Notes under the pieces: generated by a model | The model's input: the letters and a program-made list of their open reading frames with translations, nothing else | Databases searched by the model: none | What the model was told of the DNA's origin: nothing | DNA from: Salinirubellus litoreus | GTDB taxonomy: Archaea; Halobacteriota; Halobacteria; Halobacteriales; Haloarculaceae | Assembly (NCBI RefSeq): GCF_037335815.1 | Contig: NZ_CP147841.1 | Coordinates: 4,092,001 to 4,156,000 of the forward strand | Reading direction: 5' to 3' | Length of the DNA: 64,000 nt | Shown: piece after piece, positions 33,807-42,448 of the stretch | Layout of the letters: every line of letters begins with the position of its first letter | Position numbering within the stretch: the first letter of the stretch is position 1 | Program-made: the position numbers and the translations under genes

Positions 33807-34631
33807 ATGACCTCGGACGACCGGTACAACAAGAAGGGGGTGCTGAAGAAGAAACACTACAAGCGCGAGCTGGGACGGCTCCAGGAGGAGCTGGTGAAAC
33901 TCCAGCACTGGATCGAGGCGGAGGGCCTCAACGTCTGCGTCGTCTTCGAGGGGCGCGACGCCGCGGGGAAGGGCGGCGTGATAAAGCGAATCACCCGGCG
34001 GCTCAACCCCCGCGTCGCCCGCGTCGTGGCGCTCGGCACGCCCACCGAGCGCGAGCGGGGACAGTGGTACTTCCAGCGGTACGTCGAGCACCTGCCCACG
34101 GCGGGGGAGGTCGCCCTGTTCGACCGGAGCTGGTACAACCGCGCGGGCGTCGAGCGCGTGATGGGGTTCTGCACCGACGAGGAGTACGAGGAGTTCCTTC
34201 GCTCCTGTCCGGAGTTCGAGCGGATGCTCGTCCGGTCGGGCGTCCACTTGGTGAAGTACTGGTTCTCGATCGGGCCGGAGGAGCAGGAGCGCCGGTTCCG
34301 AAAGCGCAACCGCGACCCGAAGCGCCGCTGGAAGCTCAGCCCGATGGACCTCGAGGCACGCCGACAGTGGGGAGCGTACTCGCGGGCCAAGGACGAGATG
34401 CTGGAGCACACGGACATCGAGGAGGCACCGTGGAACGTCGTCCACGCGGACGTGAAGCGCCACGCGCGGCTGAACTGCATCACCCACCTCCTCGACCAGT
34501 TCGACTACGAGGACCTTACGCCCGATCCCGTGGAACTCCCCGATCGGGGCCCGCGAGCGGACGACCGCCCCGACATCGACGAGCAGAACTGGGTTCCGGC
34601 GGTGTACGGGTCGAACCCGGCTGAGGAGTGA
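33807..34631 (+). CDS. ppk2: Polyphosphate kinase 2 family protein
   Basis: A 274-aa P-loop kinase of the PPK2 family, which moves phosphate between polyphosphate and nucleoside phosphates. Motifs: KKGVLKKKHYKRELGRLQ, Walker A GRDAAGKGGVIKRIT (near residue 50), ARVVALGTPTERERGQWYFQRYVEHLP, and Walker B/lid FDRSWYNRAGVERVMGF (near 108). The single-domain length suits class I enzymes, which often use ADP or GDP, but direction and nucleotide are not certain. The ATG at 33807 is chosen by homology of the N-terminus; a TATA-like CTTTGTA lies about 30 nt upstream. Probably cytoplasmic, linked to energy storage. Confidence 0.9.
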   Translation: MTSDDRYNKKGVLKKKHYKRELGRLQEELVKLQHWIEAEGLNVCVVFEGRDAAGKGGVIKRITRRLNPRVARVVALGTPTERERGQWYFQRYVEHLPTAGEVALFDRSWYNRAGVERVMGFCTDEEYEEFLRSCPEFERMLVRSGVHLVKYWFSIGPEEQERRFRKRNRDPKRRWKLSPMDLEARRQWGAYSRAKDEMLEHTDIEEAPWNVVHADVKRHARLNCITHLLDQFDYEDLTPDPVELPDRGPRADDRPDIDEQNWVPAVYGSNPAEE

Positions 34632-34703
34632 CGGGCCGCGGCGGAGCGACCGGCACTCGACGGCGGATCCCGTCGGTACTAAGCGGGAGAGGCCGACTGA
34701 CGG

Positions 34704-35138
34704 CTACCGCTCCCGGCGGGCGAGCGCCCGCTCCAGTGCGGTCCGGCGGCGTCGGTTCATCCCCGGGACCTTCGGGGGTGCGACCCACCGGGCGGCGGAG
34801 TGTTCGTCGCTGAGCGTCACCTCCGGCGTCGACCTCCGGGTCGACGCGAGGTAGTAGACGAAGAACTTCGAGCGCTTCTGTCCCCGTCGCTTCGTCGCCG
34901 TGAACACCGGGGAGTCGACGTCGACGCTCAGCGCCGTCTCCTCGCGCATCTCGCGGTGGAGCGCCCCCATGGGGCGCTCGCCCCTGTCTATCCGGCCGCC
35001 GGGGAACTCCCAGTCACCGCTTCCGGCGTCCCGCAGCACCAGAACCATCCCCCCGGAGTCGAAGACGACGGCCTTCTGACTCACGCAGGCCGTCATCGAC
35101 TCCCCGTCCTCGCTCCCCCTCATTCGATTCTGGGACAT
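34704..35138 (-). CDS. NUDIX hydrolase
   Basis: A 144-aa NUDIX-domain protein. The Nudix box reads GGRIDRGERPMGALHREMREE and continues TAL (residues ~44-67); it keeps the metal-binding REMREE core, while the usual Gly near the end is Ala. Such enzymes hydrolyse nucleoside diphosphates linked to another moiety. The N-terminus CVSQKAVVFDSGGMVLVLRD is usual. Start at ATG 35138 is supported by a TATA-like TTGATACG near 35171 on the minus strand; ATG 35096 is possible. Substrate unknown. Confidence 0.82.
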   Translation of the reverse strand: MSQNRMRGSEDGESMTACVSQKAVVFDSGGMVLVLRDAGSGDWEFPGGRIDRGERPMGALHREMREETALSVDVDSPVFTATKRRGQKRSKFFVYYLASTRRSTPEVTLSDEHSAARWVAPPKVPGMNRRRRTALERALARRER

Positions 35139-35406
35139 CGTCGGTCTTCACAGGTTCGACCGGGTGACGTATCAATCCGTTGGCCGTCGCGTCGAGTTCC
35201 GACCGTTCCAAACGCAGGACTGCACGCCGGTGGAACGGTTAGCCCTGGCCTTCGCCGTCGGGGTGACCGACCCGAACACCGGCGGGTCGCGTCCCGAGTC
35301 CGGTCGATTCAACAGTTGTAGCCACGACCACCGACCACGGTTCACGTCCGGCCGCGCGTGGTTCCCCGGGGCCGACGCCGAGACAGTCCCGAAGACACCG
35401 TTCCAG

Positions 35407-35541
35407 ATGTCCGCCACGAACGAGCTCCACGACCGCATCGAGGACGTATCGAACGCGAGCGCCAGCGGGCCCCACCTCGTCACGCTGGCGGTTCCGCCGG
35501 AGACACCGATCGACGCCGCGCTCGAACGGATCGAGGAGTGA
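35407..35541 (+). pseudogene. Short frame resembling the N-terminus of an aRF1/eRF1-like protein
   Basis: A 44-aa frame (MSATNELHDRIEDVSNAS, then PHLVTLAVPPETPIDAALER) ending in TGA. The helix followed by LVTLAVPP resembles the N-terminal start of archaeal release-factor-1-like (eRF1/Vms1-type) proteins, which are normally over 300 aa. It may be a truncated relic or an independent small protein. The upstream open frame from 35164 overlaps the NUDIX promoter and is not protein-like. The ends at both sides are crowded by the NUDIX and mutS genes. Confidence 0.35.
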
Positions 35542-35636
35542 TCACGGCCGCGACCGATCGGCGCTCAAACGGGTAGCGGGAGCCGTCACCGCCGTCCCGT
35601 CCGACCCGGTGCCGGTCCGAGTGGGCGTGCGGACGC

Positions 35637-38288
35637 TCACTCCTCCCTGAGCTGATCCTGCCACTCCTGGACCCGCGCCATCAGCTCGACCGGCGGCGTC
35701 CCGTTCACGTCGGTCCCCCGGAGCTCCTCCAGGACCGACTCGACCGCCGGGTCGAGCGGGTCGTCGGGTCGGGAGGCGTCCGACGGGTCCGGGTTCCGCG
35801 CCTCGCCGCCGTCGGCGGTCGTCTCGCGGAAACTCCCGCTCCCGAGGTCGAAGACGACCTGTCTGGTCCCACCACCGCCGTCGCCCCCGCGCTCGGACCC
35901 CCGGACGTCGATGGCCTTCTCCTCACGGAGCCGACGGAGTACGTCGCGTGCGCGCTCGACGACCGGTCCCGGGACCCCCGCGAGGTCCGCGACGTGGACC
36001 CCGTACGAGCGGTCGGCGGGCCCCTCCTCGACCGTCCGGAGGAACGTCACGTCGCCGTCGCGCTCGTCGGCGGTCATGTGGACGTTGTGGACGCCCGGCA
36101 GCCGGTCGGCGAGCGCCGTCAGCTCGTGGTAGTGGGTGGCGAACAGCGTCTTCGATCCGACGGTGTTGACGAAGTACTCCGTCGCGGCCCACGCGATGCT
36201 GATACCGTCGTACGTCGCGGTCCCCCGCCCCACCTCGTCGAGGACGACCAGCGAGTCCTCGGTGGCCGAGTGGAGGATGTTCGAGAGCTCCTGCATCTCG
36301 ATCATGAACGTCGAGCGGCCCTGTGCGAGCTCGTCGAGCGCGCCGACGCGGGTGAAGATCCCGTCGACGAGCCCGACCCTGGCGCTGCGGGCCGGGACGA
36401 ACGACCCCACCTGCGCGAGCAGGACGACCAGTGCGGCCTGGCGCATGTACGTCGACTTCCCGCTCATGTTCGGGCCGGTGACGATCAGGAACCGGCGGTC
36501 GCGGTCGAGGTGGAGGTCGTTGGGGACGAACTCCTCGGTCTGTTCGACCACCGGGTGACGCGCGGCTTCGAGGTGGAGCGCGTCCTCGCCCACGAGATCG
36601 GGGCGGACCCAGTCGTTCCGGACGGCGTGGACCGCCATCGATCCCAGCGTATCGAGCTCGGCCAGTGCACGACCGACGGACTGGAGCAGGTCCGCCCGGT
36701 CGGCGACCCGGTCGCGGAGCTCGTCGAACACCCGGCGCTCGACCTCCGCCCGGCGCTCTTCTAACCTCATAATCTCGCGTTCCCTCTCGCGGAGCTCGGC
36801 CGTCTCGTAGCGCTCGCTGTTCTTCAGGGTCTTGATGCCCTCGTAGTGGTCGGGGACGCGGTCGGACTCGGACTTCCCTATTTGAATGTAGTAGCCGTCC
36901 GTCCGGTTGCGGTCGACGGTGACCCGCGAGAGCTCCGTTCTACCTTTCTCGCGCTCGGGGAGCGTCTCGATCCAGTCGAGAGCCGCCTCGTGCTCCTCGA
37001 CGAGCTCGTCGAGTTCGTCGTCGAATCCGGGTCTGACGAGCCCCTCGCCCGCGGAGCAGGGCTCCTCGGCGAGCGCGTCGGCGAGCGCCGCACGGAGGTC
37101 GGCGACGGACTCGCGGTCGACCTCGGCGAGGACCGCCGCGACGGGCGAGTCGGCCAGCCGCGATGACTCGACCGCCTCCGCGAGATCCGGTACCAGGGAG
37201 AGCGTCTCGCGCACCCTGACGAGCGCCTCGGGGCCGGCGCTCCCCGAGACGGTGCGGGAGGCGAGTCGTTCGAGATCGTAGGCGTCCCCCAGGAGTTCGC
37301 GCAGTCGCTCGCGAGCCATCGCATCCTCGGCGAGCGCCGCCACGCCCTCCTGTCGGTGTTCGAGGTCGGCCCGGGAGCGGAGCGGCCGCGTCAGCCACTC
37401 CTTCAGGAGCCGACCGCCAGCCGCGGTCACCGTGTGATCCACCACGGAGAGCAGCGACCGCCCGCCGCCGGTCATCGTCTCCGTGAGTTCGAGGTTGCGC
37501 TGTGTGGTCGCGTCGAGTGAGACGTGCTCGTCGGGTTCGTACGCCCGTAACCTGGTGATGGAGGCGAGCACGCCCACGCCCGTCTCCTCGACGTACGCCA
37601 GGGCCGCGCCAGCCGCCCGGACGGCCGCGCCCTCGACCAGCGAGTCAGCCGCCCCGCCGAACTGCTCGCGGAGGGCGTGCCGGGCGCGGTTGGGCGCGAA
37701 CGCCTCGGCGTCGTGGAGCGTGAACGTCGCGTCCGAGCGCTCGCGGACGGCGCTCAGGAAGTCGTCGTCGTTCCGCAGGTCCGGGCCCGGGAGGACCTCG
37801 GTGGGATCGAACCGGTAGAGTTCCGTCCGGGCGCGGGCCCGGGCGTCGACCCCCGAGAGCGTCGTCGCGTGGAACCGACCCGTGGTAACGTCGAGGAACG
37901 CCAGCCCCACGTCGTCACCGTCCGCGACGGCCGTCGCCAGGTAGCGGGCGTCCTCGCCGGAGGGGTCGACGAGGGTCCCGGGCGTGACGACCCGCGAGAC
38001 GCGGCGCTCGTGGCCGCCCTCCGTCTCGTGCTGGTCGGCGACGGCCACCCGGTAGCCGCGCTCGACCAGCGCCTTCAGGTACGGCGCGAGGTCGTCCACG
38101 GGAACGCCGGCCATGTCGTAGGACTCTCCCCCCGAGGAACGCTGTGAGACCTTCAGGTCGAGTTCGTCACCGACCGCCCGTGCGTCCTCGTGAAAGAACT
38201 CGTAGAAGTCCCCCATCTGCATCGCCAGCAGGTCCGCGTCGGTTCCCTCCTTGAGCGAGAGGTACTCGCCGACGATACCCGAAGCCAT
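35637..38288 (-). CDS. mutS: DNA mismatch repair protein MutS
   Basis: An 883-aa MutS1-type protein. The mismatch-reading motif GDFYEFF with the Phe-x-Glu wedge is at residues 26-32. The connector, lever and clamp domains follow. The ATPase has Walker A TGPNMSGKST (near 603), DEVGRGT (near 685) and the closing THYHEL. The C-terminal region is an acidic linker and a helical tail (VESVLEELRG), as in clamp- or tetramer-binding ends. It recognises base mismatches and recruits MutL, encoded 6.4 kb downstream on the same strand. Start ATG at 38288, with GTTTTACC 26 nt before it. Confidence 0.95.
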   Translation of the reverse strand: MASGIVGEYLSLKEGTDADLLAMQMGDFYEFFHEDARAVGDELDLKVSQRSSGGESYDMAGVPVDDLAPYLKALVERGYRVAVADQHETEGGHERRVSRVVTPGTLVDPSGEDARYLATAVADGDDVGLAFLDVTTGRFHATTLSGVDARARARTELYRFDPTEVLPGPDLRNDDDFLSAVRERSDATFTLHDAEAFAPNRARHALREQFGGAADSLVEGAAVRAAGAALAYVEETGVGVLASITRLRAYEPDEHVSLDATTQRNLELTETMTGGGRSLLSVVDHTVTAAGGRLLKEWLTRPLRSRADLEHRQEGVAALAEDAMARERLRELLGDAYDLERLASRTVSGSAGPEALVRVRETLSLVPDLAEAVESSRLADSPVAAVLAEVDRESVADLRAALADALAEEPCSAGEGLVRPGFDDELDELVEEHEAALDWIETLPEREKGRTELSRVTVDRNRTDGYYIQIGKSESDRVPDHYEGIKTLKNSERYETAELREREREIMRLEERRAEVERRVFDELRDRVADRADLLQSVGRALAELDTLGSMAVHAVRNDWVRPDLVGEDALHLEAARHPVVEQTEEFVPNDLHLDRDRRFLIVTGPNMSGKSTYMRQAALVVLLAQVGSFVPARSARVGLVDGIFTRVGALDELAQGRSTFMIEMQELSNILHSATEDSLVVLDEVGRGTATYDGISIAWAATEYFVNTVGSKTLFATHYHELTALADRLPGVHNVHMTADERDGDVTFLRTVEEGPADRSYGVHVADLAGVPGPVVERARDVLRRLREEKAIDVRGSERGGDGGGGTRQVVFDLGSGSFRETTADGGEARNPDPSDASRPDDPLDPAVESVLEELRGTDVNGTPPVELMARVQEWQDQLREE

Positions 38289-38310
38289 GACCGGTGGTGG
38301 CCCGGCCGGG

Positions 38311-38318
38311 GGTAAAAC
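38311..38318 (-). promoter_or_regulatory. TATA box of mutS
   Basis: GTTTTACC on the minus strand about 26 nt before the mutS ATG at 38288; leaderless spacing. Confidence 0.55.
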
Positions 38319-38429
38319 GATGTGGTTCGCGTGACGGAGGCGATCACCGGGCGGTGTTCGGACGAGGGGCCGAACCGGAAGTGTAGCCGGGCGCGCCAGC
38401 TATTTGTCCCTCCTGCGTGAGGGCAGTGT

Positions 38430-39149
38430 ATGCTCGAAACCGCACTCCTCGTCGGCGGTGCCTTCGGCGTCCGGCACGCCTTCGAGGCGGACCACGTCGC
38501 CGCCGTCGCGACGCTCGTCGAGGAGGAGGGCCGATCGGCGTCGACGGGCGCGGCGTGGGGCGTCGGCCACTCGATCCCGATCCTCGCCCTCGGTGCGCTC
38601 TTCCTGGCGCTCGACCTCCGCGTTCCCTCCGACGTCGCGACCGCGTTCGAGGCGGTCGTCGCGGTCGTCCTCGTCGCGCTGGGACTCAGGGCCGTCGCCG
38701 GCCGGGAGGCCCTGGGGCTCTCGCTCCTGCGACACGTACACGGGGACGGGTCGACGCACGCGGAGCACGACGACCACGGTCACGATCACGGACACAGCCA
38801 CGACCACGACGACCACGGACACCACCACGTCACGATCGCCGGTCGGGAAGTCGGGCTGACCCACTCGCACGCGGACGGGGCGTCGTTCGCCGTCGGGGTC
38901 GTCCACGGCCTGGCGGGGAGCGGCGGCGTGGTGGTCGCGCTCGCCGCGGCCGCGCCGACCGTCGCCGACGGCGTCGGGTTCCTCATCGGGTTCGCGGGGG
39001 CGACCGTCGCCGCGATGGGGCTGGCGGCGTGGGGCTGGAGCCGTGCCGTCGGCCACACCGGGGTCCTGCGGGTGGTCGCCGGGGTCGCGAGCATCGCCGT
39101 GGGACTGCTCCTCGTCGCCGAGGTGAGCGGGTTCGCGACACTGGGCTGA
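38430..39149 (+). CDS. Nickel/cobalt-type permease with His-rich loop
   Basis: A 239-aa membrane protein of the NicO/NiCoT-like group. The first helix carries the metal-selective motif RHAFEADHVAA (Hx4DH, near residues 15-25). A second conserved stretch is WGVGHSIPI (near 44). A cytosolic or external loop (~110-140) holds about 16 His with Asp (DDHGHDHGHSHDHDDHGHH). The second half has GVVHGLAGSGGVV. Such permeases transport Ni2+ or Co2+; direction and metal are not certain. An HTH regulator follows ~375 nt downstream, and a decayed copy of this gene's 3' part lies at 40215-40400. Confidence 0.82.
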   Translation: MLETALLVGGAFGVRHAFEADHVAAVATLVEEEGRSASTGAAWGVGHSIPILALGALFLALDLRVPSDVATAFEAVVAVVLVALGLRAVAGREALGLSLLRHVHGDGSTHAEHDDHGHDHGHSHDHDDHGHHHVTIAGREVGLTHSHADGASFAVGVVHGLAGSGGVVVALAAAAPTVADGVGFLIGFAGATVAAMGLAAWGWSRAVGHTGVLRVVAGVASIAVGLLLVAEVSGFATLG

Positions 39150-39524
39150 GCGCGAACGCGGGAGCAACCCACCCGAGAGCTACGTCGTCCTCTCCACGAC
39201 GAGAAACGAAGGGGCGGTCCCGATCCAGTAATTTTTACTACCCCAGCCGAGACCTGCATTCACGAAATACCGATTTCGAATAAAGAACGTGTTCGCGCCC
39301 CGACGGTGGGACCCGTCGAACCGGGTACCCCGGCGAGCAGTCCGACCTCGCCCTCCTCGCGTGGCGGTCACGTGGAACCTATCGGAGAGCGCCGCGTTCC
39401 ACAACGATCCGACTATCCAGATGAGACCCGCTCATGCCCTCCAGCCCTCGAACCCACGTATCGCTCGCTCCCGCGGCGGAAGACCGGTCCAGTTGTCCAA
39501 ACCCTCTCCGGGAGGTCCGACCGA

Positions 39525-40208
39525 ATGACCGTCATCCTGGAGTTCACGCTCCCCGCCGAGTCGTTCTCGTTCGGGCGGGCGACGGGCGGGGACCCGGACG
39601 TGCTGGTCGAGATCGAGCGCCTCGTCCCTGCGGGCGACGATCGGATCCCGTTCCTCTGGGCGACCGGCGAGGAGTTCGACCGGTTCGAACGGCACCTCCG
39701 GGACAGCGAGATCGTCGAGCGCGTAGAGCGGTCGACCCGGATCGGTGACAGCGCGCTCTACTCCGTCGAGTGGCACGACGGAAAGGAGCCGTTCCTGAAC
39801 GGGCTCCTCGACACGGGCGGCACCATCGTGGAGGGGAGCGGCGACGACGCCTGGTCGTTCACGGTGCGCTTTGCCGATCCCTCCGACCTCGAACGATTCC
39901 ACCAGTTCTACCACGCCCACGACTATCCGCTCGAGATCGAACGGATACACAGCCACGACGAGACCGCCGAGATCGAGTTCGGGGCGGGGCTCTCGCCCGC
40001 ACAGCGCGAGGCGCTCCGGCTGGCGGTCGAGCACGGGTACTTCTCCATCCCCCGGGAGACGACGCTGGAGGAGATCGCCGAGGACCTGGGAATCAGCCGT
40101 CAGGCGGTCTCCGAGCGCGTCCGCCGGGGGACCGAGTCGGTCCTCCATCACTCGATAACCGGGATCGATCCCGGCCGCGAGGAGGCCGAGGAGACGGCCG
40201 CGGAGTAG
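39525..40208 (+). CDS. HTH-10 (bacterio-opsin activator type) regulator, copy 1
   Basis: A 227-aa transcription regulator. Residues ~1-150 are a BAT-type sensor region (MTVILEFTLPAESFSFGRA..., WSFTVRFADPSDLERFHQFY). The C-terminus is an HTH_10 domain: LSPAQREALRLAVEHGYF, then IPRETTLEEIAEDLGISRQ and AVSERVRRG (near 165-215). These regulators are common in haloarchaea and often control adjacent genes; the nearest candidate is the upstream metal permease. The ATG at 39525 matches the start of the paralogue at 40853. Paralogy with copy 2 is obvious along the whole length. Confidence 0.85.
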   Translation: MTVILEFTLPAESFSFGRATGGDPDVLVEIERLVPAGDDRIPFLWATGEEFDRFERHLRDSEIVERVERSTRIGDSALYSVEWHDGKEPFLNGLLDTGGTIVEGSGDDAWSFTVRFADPSDLERFHQFYHAHDYPLEIERIHSHDETAEIEFGAGLSPAQREALRLAVEHGYFSIPRETTLEEIAEDLGISRQAVSERVRRGTESVLHHSITGIDPGREEAEETAAE

Positions 40209-40214
40209 ACGCGG

Positions 40215-40400
40215 CTCCGACGGCGTCGGGTTCCTCCTCGGGTTCGCGGGGACGACCGTCTTCGCGACGGGGCTCACGGCGTGGGGGTGGAGCCGTGCCG
40301 TCGGCCACGCCGGTACCCCCGGGCAGTCGCCGGGATCGGCAGTATCGTCGTGGGACTGCGCCCGGTCGCGGAGGTCGTCGGGGTCACCGTGCTCGACGGA
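40215..40400 (+). pseudogene. Decayed C-terminal copy of the nickel/cobalt-type permease
   Basis: About 185 nt closely matching the 3' end of the permease gene at 38967-39149. Frame 1 gives SDGVGFLLGFAGTTV...AWGWSRAVGHAG (compare ADGVGFLIGFAGATV...AWGWSRAVGHTG), then a frameshift, then VAGIGSIVVGLRPVAEV (compare VAGVASIAVGLLLVAEV). The 5' part is missing. It begins 7 nt after the stop of regulator copy 1 and precedes regulator copy 2, so it shows the permease-regulator pair was duplicated in tandem. Confidence 0.85.
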
Positions 40401-40852
40401 TCCGGGCATCCGTGGTGTGCGGTCGTTAGGGGGGCCGCTGGTCCGGCGTGTCCACCGGATCCCTGCGGGAGGCGTCGGGCCGGAATCGTGTCGACCCCGG
40501 GAAGATCCCCGCTCCGACGAGGCGCGTGTGTACGATCGGTCCGGTGCCGCCTTTACACACCAGGAGACGTTACTATATTTCGGGCATCTTTTCTCGTAAT
40601 TACAGAGCGGCGATCGCACACCACGCGTGTCCCTGCGGAGGGCCGCCCACACAGGGCTGCCCTGGTGGCAGTCAACCTCGTTCCCCTCCGCGACCGACCC
40701 CGGGGGCACACTATGACGCACACCCGTTCTGCACGATCGATCGTTGTAATGACACACACCCACTACACCCGAACGGTGAACAACAGCGAAACAGCCCCAC
40801 TGGGACCGTCGTCAGTATCGTCTCGACCGGCCGTCCGGGCGAGGTGGTCGCG
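40401..40852. other. Promoter/leader region of regulator copy 2
   Basis: No gene is supported. TATA-like sites are TTTACA near 40553 and ACTATATTTCGG near 40570. A short His/Thr-rich frame (MTHTRSARS..., from 40713) is out of phase with the regulator and looks accidental. Confidence 0.4.
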
Positions 40853-41530
40853 GTGACGATCATCGTGGAGTTCACGCTCCCCGCCGAGACGTTCGCGATC
40901 GGGCGGTCGACGAACGGGGACCCGGACGTCGAGGTGGAGATGGAGCGTCTGGTCTCCGTCGGTGAGGACCGCCTCCCGTTCCTCTGGGCGACCGGCGAGG
41001 ACCTCGAGGCGTTCGAACGGCACCTCCGGGACAGCGAGATCGTCGAGGACGTCGGCGTGCTGACCCGCGTCGGTAACCACACCCTCTACGCCGTCGAGTG
41101 GCGCGAGTCCGAGGAGGCGTTCCTGAACGGGCTCCTCGACACGGGAGGGTCTCTCGTGGAGGCGCACGGCACCGGGACGTGGTCGTTCACGGTACGGTTC
41201 ACGGACCCCGAGGACCTCTCGCGTTTCCACGACTTCTACCGGGCGCATGACTACCCGGTCGAGGTCGAGCAGCTCCACACGGGTGAGGGGAAGGCCGGAA
41301 CCGAGGTCGACATCGACCTCTCGTCCAAACAACACGAGGCACTACTACTGGCGATCGAGCGGGGGTACTTCGGCGTCCCCCGGGAGGTGGCCCTCCAGGA
41401 GATCGCGGAGGAGTTCGGGATCACCCGTCAGGCGGTCTCCGAGCGCGTCCGCCGGGGGACCGAGTCGGTCCTCAGGAGGTCGCTGGTCGGAGCCAGCCGG
41501 GAGGAGTCCGAAGGGACGATCGTAAAGTAG
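40853..41530 (+). CDS. HTH-10 (bacterio-opsin activator type) regulator, copy 2
   Basis: A 225-aa paralogue of the regulator at 39525-40208. The N-terminus is MTIIVEFTLPAETFAIGRS; shared blocks include PFLWATGE, RHLRDSEIVE, AFLNGLLDTGG, WSFTVRFTDPEDL and the HTH (LQEIAEEFGITRQ, AVSERVRRG). GTG at 40853 is chosen by alignment with copy 1. Sequence drift is mainly in the sensor half and the C-terminal tail, so the two copies may sense different signals or have different targets. Confidence 0.83.
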   Translation: MTIIVEFTLPAETFAIGRSTNGDPDVEVEMERLVSVGEDRLPFLWATGEDLEAFERHLRDSEIVEDVGVLTRVGNHTLYAVEWRESEEAFLNGLLDTGGSLVEAHGTGTWSFTVRFTDPEDLSRFHDFYRAHDYPVEVEQLHTGEGKAGTEVDIDLSSKQHEALLLAIERGYFGVPREVALQEIAEEFGITRQAVSERVRRGTESVLRRSLVGASREESEGTIVK

Positions 41531-41560
41531 CCGGGGACGGCGGCCGTCAAGGCGCCGCCG

Positions 41561-42301
41561 TCACTCGTACTCGGCGGAGTTGTCCTGCGGGTCGTACCCG
41601 AGGACCTCGCGTGCACGCTCGATGGAGTAGTACTTGCGGTCGTTGTCGGAGATGCCGTAGAGGATCTCGAACCCGTAGTCGGCCTCGAGCGCACACTGGT
41701 GGAGGTGCGCGCAGTCGCGGTGGGAGAGCCACATCGCCTGGCCGCGCTCGTAGTCCCGCGGCGGGTGGTTCTCGGTGAGATTGCCGATACGGAGACAGCA
41801 GGCGGAGATACCGTGTTCGTCGTGGTAGTACCGACAGAGGATCTCGCCGGTGGCCTTCGAGACGCCGTAGAAGTTACCCGGACGGGGGAGTTCGGTGCCG
41901 TCGAGGCGGAACTCGTCGCCCTCCCGGTAGATGTCGGGCTTGCGGTCGGTCTCGAAGTGACCGACGGCGTGGTTCGAGGAGGCGAAGACGAACTTCTCCA
42001 CCCCCGCCTCGACGGCCGCGTCGAGCAGCACCTTCGTCCCGTGGACGTTGTTCTCGAGGACGGAGTTCCAGGGGGCCTCCGGCCGGGGGTCGCCGGCGAG
42101 GTGGATGACGGCCCCGCAGCCCTCGCAGGCCTCGCCCATCAGCTCCGCGTCCTCGAGGTCGCCGACGAGGTACGGGAGGTCCGGTTCCTCGGCGGGCGGG
42201 TTGTGGTAGAGCAGCCGCCAGTCGTACGCGTCGGCCAGCCCGTCGAGGATGGCCCCGCCGACGCGGCCGCCCGCGCCCGTCAGCAGTACGGTGTCGTCCA
42301 T
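41561..42301 (-). CDS. NAD-dependent epimerase/dehydrogenase, Azf/uronate-dehydrogenase-like
   Basis: A 246-aa extended SDR. The NAD loop is VLLTGAGGRVGGAI (residues ~4-17), the catalytic Ser region FASSNHAVGHFETD (near 107), and the Tyr-Lys pair in YGVSKATGE (near 144). The pattern SSNHAVG and the overall length match uronate dehydrogenase and its haloarchaeal relative Azf, the NAD-dependent glucose-6-phosphate dehydrogenase of the archaeal oxidative pentose phosphate pathway. Which sugar it oxidises cannot be decided by eye. Start ATG at 42301. Confidence 0.8.
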   Translation of the reverse strand: MDDTVLLTGAGGRVGGAILDGLADAYDWRLLYHNPPAEEPDLPYLVGDLEDAELMGEACEGCGAVIHLAGDPRPEAPWNSVLENNVHGTKVLLDAAVEAGVEKFVFASSNHAVGHFETDRKPDIYREGDEFRLDGTELPRPGNFYGVSKATGEILCRYYHDEHGISACCLRIGNLTENHPPRDYERGQAMWLSHRDCAHLHQCALEADYGFEILYGISDNDRKYYSIERAREVLGYDPQDNSAEYE

Positions 42302-42448
42302 GTCGCTCGTACGTTGGGAAATGCGGGAGCCCGGTAAGAAACGTCCGGTTCGGGCGAGAGCAGGCCGGGGACTCCAAGCGCCCCCGTCCGAACCCGTCCG
42401 TTCGGGGGTGTGCCGGGCGTGTGAATGACGGCCCCTCGGAGGACCGGA

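Noticed and set aside
40713..40856. A His/Thr-rich short frame (MTHTRSARS...) that could be a metal-binding peptide
   Set aside because: It overlaps the regulator start out of phase, has no promoter at the right distance and is rich in Arg/Ser; probably leader sequence.
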